Source of the DNA: Papilionanthe hookeriana x Papilionanthe teres
Lineage: Eukaryota > Streptophyta > Magnoliopsida > Asparagales > Orchidaceae
Direction of reading: 5' to 3'
Assembly (NCBI GenBank): GCA_022702705.1
Contig: CM040439.1
Coordinates: forward strand, 29,700,930-29,764,929
DNA: 64,000 nucleotides
The notes under the pieces were generated by a model that was not told the DNA's origin, made no database searches, and saw only the letters and a program-made list of their open reading frames with translations. Shown here piece after piece: positions 61,980-64,000 of this stretch; the stretch's first letter is position 1; each line of letters starts with the position of its first letter. Made by a program: the position numbers and the translations under genes.

Positions 61980-62162
61980 CATTGCTGAAAGCTTATGTGA
62001 ACTTATCCCTGATCTATATGAAACATTGTTACTTGATAGGGAATGGAGTTCTATTTTATTTGAAGTTGAGGAATTTGTTGATGAATATGTTTATGAAGTT
62101 TACAGATATTAAGTTAGCTCGTGAGTTGTTTGATGAAATGCATTATCTTTTACAATACACGT
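61980..62162 (+). pseudogene. Exon-like fragment resembling a pentatricopeptide (PPR) motif
   Basis: A 60-codon frame ends NLLMNMFMKFTDIKLARELF then DEM, closely like the PPR consensus N.L..MY.K.GDI..AR.LFDEM. A second overlapping frame from 61964 is also open for about 49 codons after an AAATTTAG acceptor-like site. There is no second PPR repeat and no start context. It is most likely a fragment, or chance. Confidence 0.3.
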
Positions 62163-62279
62163 AAGCTTCAATATTTGTATGCCTACTTACTGAATTGAAA
62201 GTTTCGAAATGATAGTTGCCGTTTTGAGCCTTCTAAACTCGCGGTTTTGGAAGAATAAAATGCTGCTCTTTTTGTTATG

Positions 62280-62830
62280 TATTTTTGATGTTAGGAGGAG
62301 CTAAAGGTTGTTGTATTTTAGTTGTACAACTGTTGTTTGGAAACACTAAATAGCACTGTTTTGGCTCTTCGTTTGCACTGTTTTGGAGCTTCTAAGAGTG
62401 TTGTTTGGAGCTTCTAAAAGTGTTGTTTGGAGCTTTATAATTGCTGTTTGGAGTCTTTTAGATGTTGGGTGGACTTTATAATCGCTGTTCGGAGCCTTTT
62501 AGTTGTTGTTTGGAGCATTTAAGTTGCTATTTGGGTTTTATGATTGATGTTTGGAGCCTTTTAGGTGCTGTTTGGACTTTATGATCGTTGTTTGGAGCCT
62601 TTTAGTTATTGTTTGGGTTTTATGATTGTTGTTTGGAGCCTTTTAGGTGTTGTTCGGAGCTTTTTAGTTGATGTTTGGAGCATTTTAGTTGTTGTTTGGG
62701 TTTTATTATTGCTGATTGAAGCCTTTTAGTTGTTGTCTGGAGGTTGGGGAGAGGGGGGACTTTATGATTCCTGTTTAGAGCCTTTTAGCTGTTGTTGGAG
62801 CTTTATTATTGTTGTTTGGAGGTGTCGATC
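62280..62830 (+). repeat. Minisatellite built on TTGTTTGGAGCCTTTTAG
   Basis: More than 20 imperfect units such as GTTGTTTGGAGCCTTTTAG, GCTGTTTGGACTTTATGATC and GTTGTTTGGGTTTTATGATT, in an alternating higher-order pattern over about 550 bp. Confidence 0.92.
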
Positions 62831-63164
62831 ACTGTAGGAAATGTTGTTTAGGCTTGCTAGCTGGTTTCGACGCTGCTTTGGGATATTCTTATTGATCCAT
62901 TTCGGCTGGTATTATGCATCATTTTGGAGCCATTTTGACTGCCTCTTCTAGACTGATTCACTTGCTCTTTACCACTTTGGGCTTTGCTAGTTTTGGAAGT
63001 GGGTCGGCTTCCGTTCTCTGGTTTTATTTTTCTCGCCAATGGTAAAGTAAAAAATGAGAATTTCTGATTTAATTATTTGAAACACTTAGAGATATTTGAG
63101 GATTAGTTAGAAAATACCTAATTGAGAATTAGTCACTTTAAATCACTTCAAGCACAATGTTCAA

Positions 63165-63409
63165 TGTAGACTTACTAGATTTTAAGAGCACGCCCTAGGT
63201 GAGAGTTCATCTACCTAATTTTTAGTATAGACTTCTTAGATTTTAGGAGCACACCTTAGGTGAAAGTTCATCTACCTAATTTTCAGTGTAGGCATTCTAG
63301 ATTTTAAGAGCACACCTTTGGTGAGAGTTCATCTACAGAATTTTTAGTATAAGCTTCCAAGACTTTAAGAGCACACCCTATGTGAGAGTTCGTCTACCTA
63401 ATTTTCAAA
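63165..63409. repeat. Four-copy 61-bp tandem repeat
   Basis: Units start at 63165, 63226, 63287 and 63348. Each reads TRTAGRCTT..TAGATTTTAAGAGCACRCCYTAGGTGAGAGTTCATCTACCTAATTTT in outline, with a few differences per unit. Confidence 0.95.
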
Positions 63410-64000
63410 TGAACGATGAGATTAAAAATTTGAGCATAGTTCACAAACTGATTAGAACACTAGACATTAGGATGCACTGTGATGTGATTCACACTTCCTT
63501 AACTAAATCAAATAATGGAATTCCCGTCATGACTTAACCTACATTGAAACCCAATGCACCGGGATTTGAGCTTGAACATTACGCTCAGATCCTCTTGACA
63601 ATTGAGGACATTTGTTTTGCAATATATAGATCATCGGACGGGTATAAATCTGAGGTTTAGGTGGCTAAGGCGATGACGATAATACTAATGTGTGCTAAAC
63701 GAGGGATACGATGTGGGAATATTTAGAATAATATCTCCTACCTCAAAGACCTTTAATAAAGGAGAGGAAAAGACCGATGATTGGTGAGATTGTTTCTCCC
63801 GACGATCTTAGGTTTCCAGTAGTTCTAGTTTGATTAGAGTGACTAGTCTGTGGACTACACTACTTTACAAAATATTTACAAAAATAAAACAAAAATCTCT
63901 TTTGCTTGTTAATAAGAACTCTGCATAAAAACTTAAATAAAATCAAAGAATTTTGTTTATAAAAACTTATAAATGTCCATGGTTAGTACTGCTTGGATTG
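63410..64000. other. Window end, nothing recognised
   Basis: No coding motif, transposon end or RNA gene identified. Confidence 0.4.

Noticed and set aside
1..64000. Bacterial-type systems (operons, CRISPR arrays, phage defence islands)
   Set aside because: Spliced genes, plant retrotransposons and MITEs show nuclear plant DNA; the regular repeats at 62280-63409 are minisatellites without unique spacers.

Overview
This window is flowering-plant nuclear DNA. It holds two interrupted genes with canonical GT..AG introns, several introns of 3 to 10 kb, and abundant LTR retrotransposon, LINE and MITE debris. There are no operons, rRNA genes or CRISPR arrays. I cannot name the species; the long, transposon-filled introns point to a plant with a fairly large genome.

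Layout: 1-1200 is repeat-derived flank ending in an (AAAT)n/(AT)n microsatellite. 1200-1894 looks like the promoter and 5' leader of gene 1. Gene 1 (+, coding 10132-35253) is a complete 10-coding-exon gene for a 656-residue plant O-fucosyltransferase-family protein, a type II Golgi-type membrane protein. Its introns carry a deleted Ty3/gypsy element (6697-9410), a chromovirus fragment (about 15280-16050), a 91-bp degenerate tandem array (19533-20090), a PIF/Harbinger-like element with a GC-rich gene-like interior (from 23922), a 390-bp tandem duplication (33319-34098) and several copies of a long-hairpin MITE.

The 35.3-40.6 kb interval separates two convergent genes. It contains two cleanly delimited MITEs (a Mutator-like one with a 9-bp TSD and a Harbinger-like one with TTA TSDs), two more hairpin MITEs and a LINE 3' end.

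Gene 2 (-, 59493 down to 40643) is the C-terminal part (7 exons, 281 residues) of organellar polyribonucleotide nucleotidyltransferase, closest by motif to the plastid enzyme. Its 5' exons lie beyond the window. Its introns hold a nearly complete-ended but internally deleted gypsy element (41604-45393, GCCCC TSD) with a scrambled 3' LTR, a gypsy gag/LTR fragment, and a cluster of 5'-truncated RTE-type LINEs. 59.5-64 kb is probably the next PNPase intron; it carries an exon-like PPR fragment and two minisatellites.

The two genes act in unrelated processes (secretory-pathway glycosylation and organelle RNA decay). I found no convincing new multi-gene system. The most unusual items are the rearranged LTR element, the shared Harbinger family with a candidate captured gene piece, the recurring hairpin MITE family, and a tiny upstream ORF whose stop lies one base before the gene 1 start.
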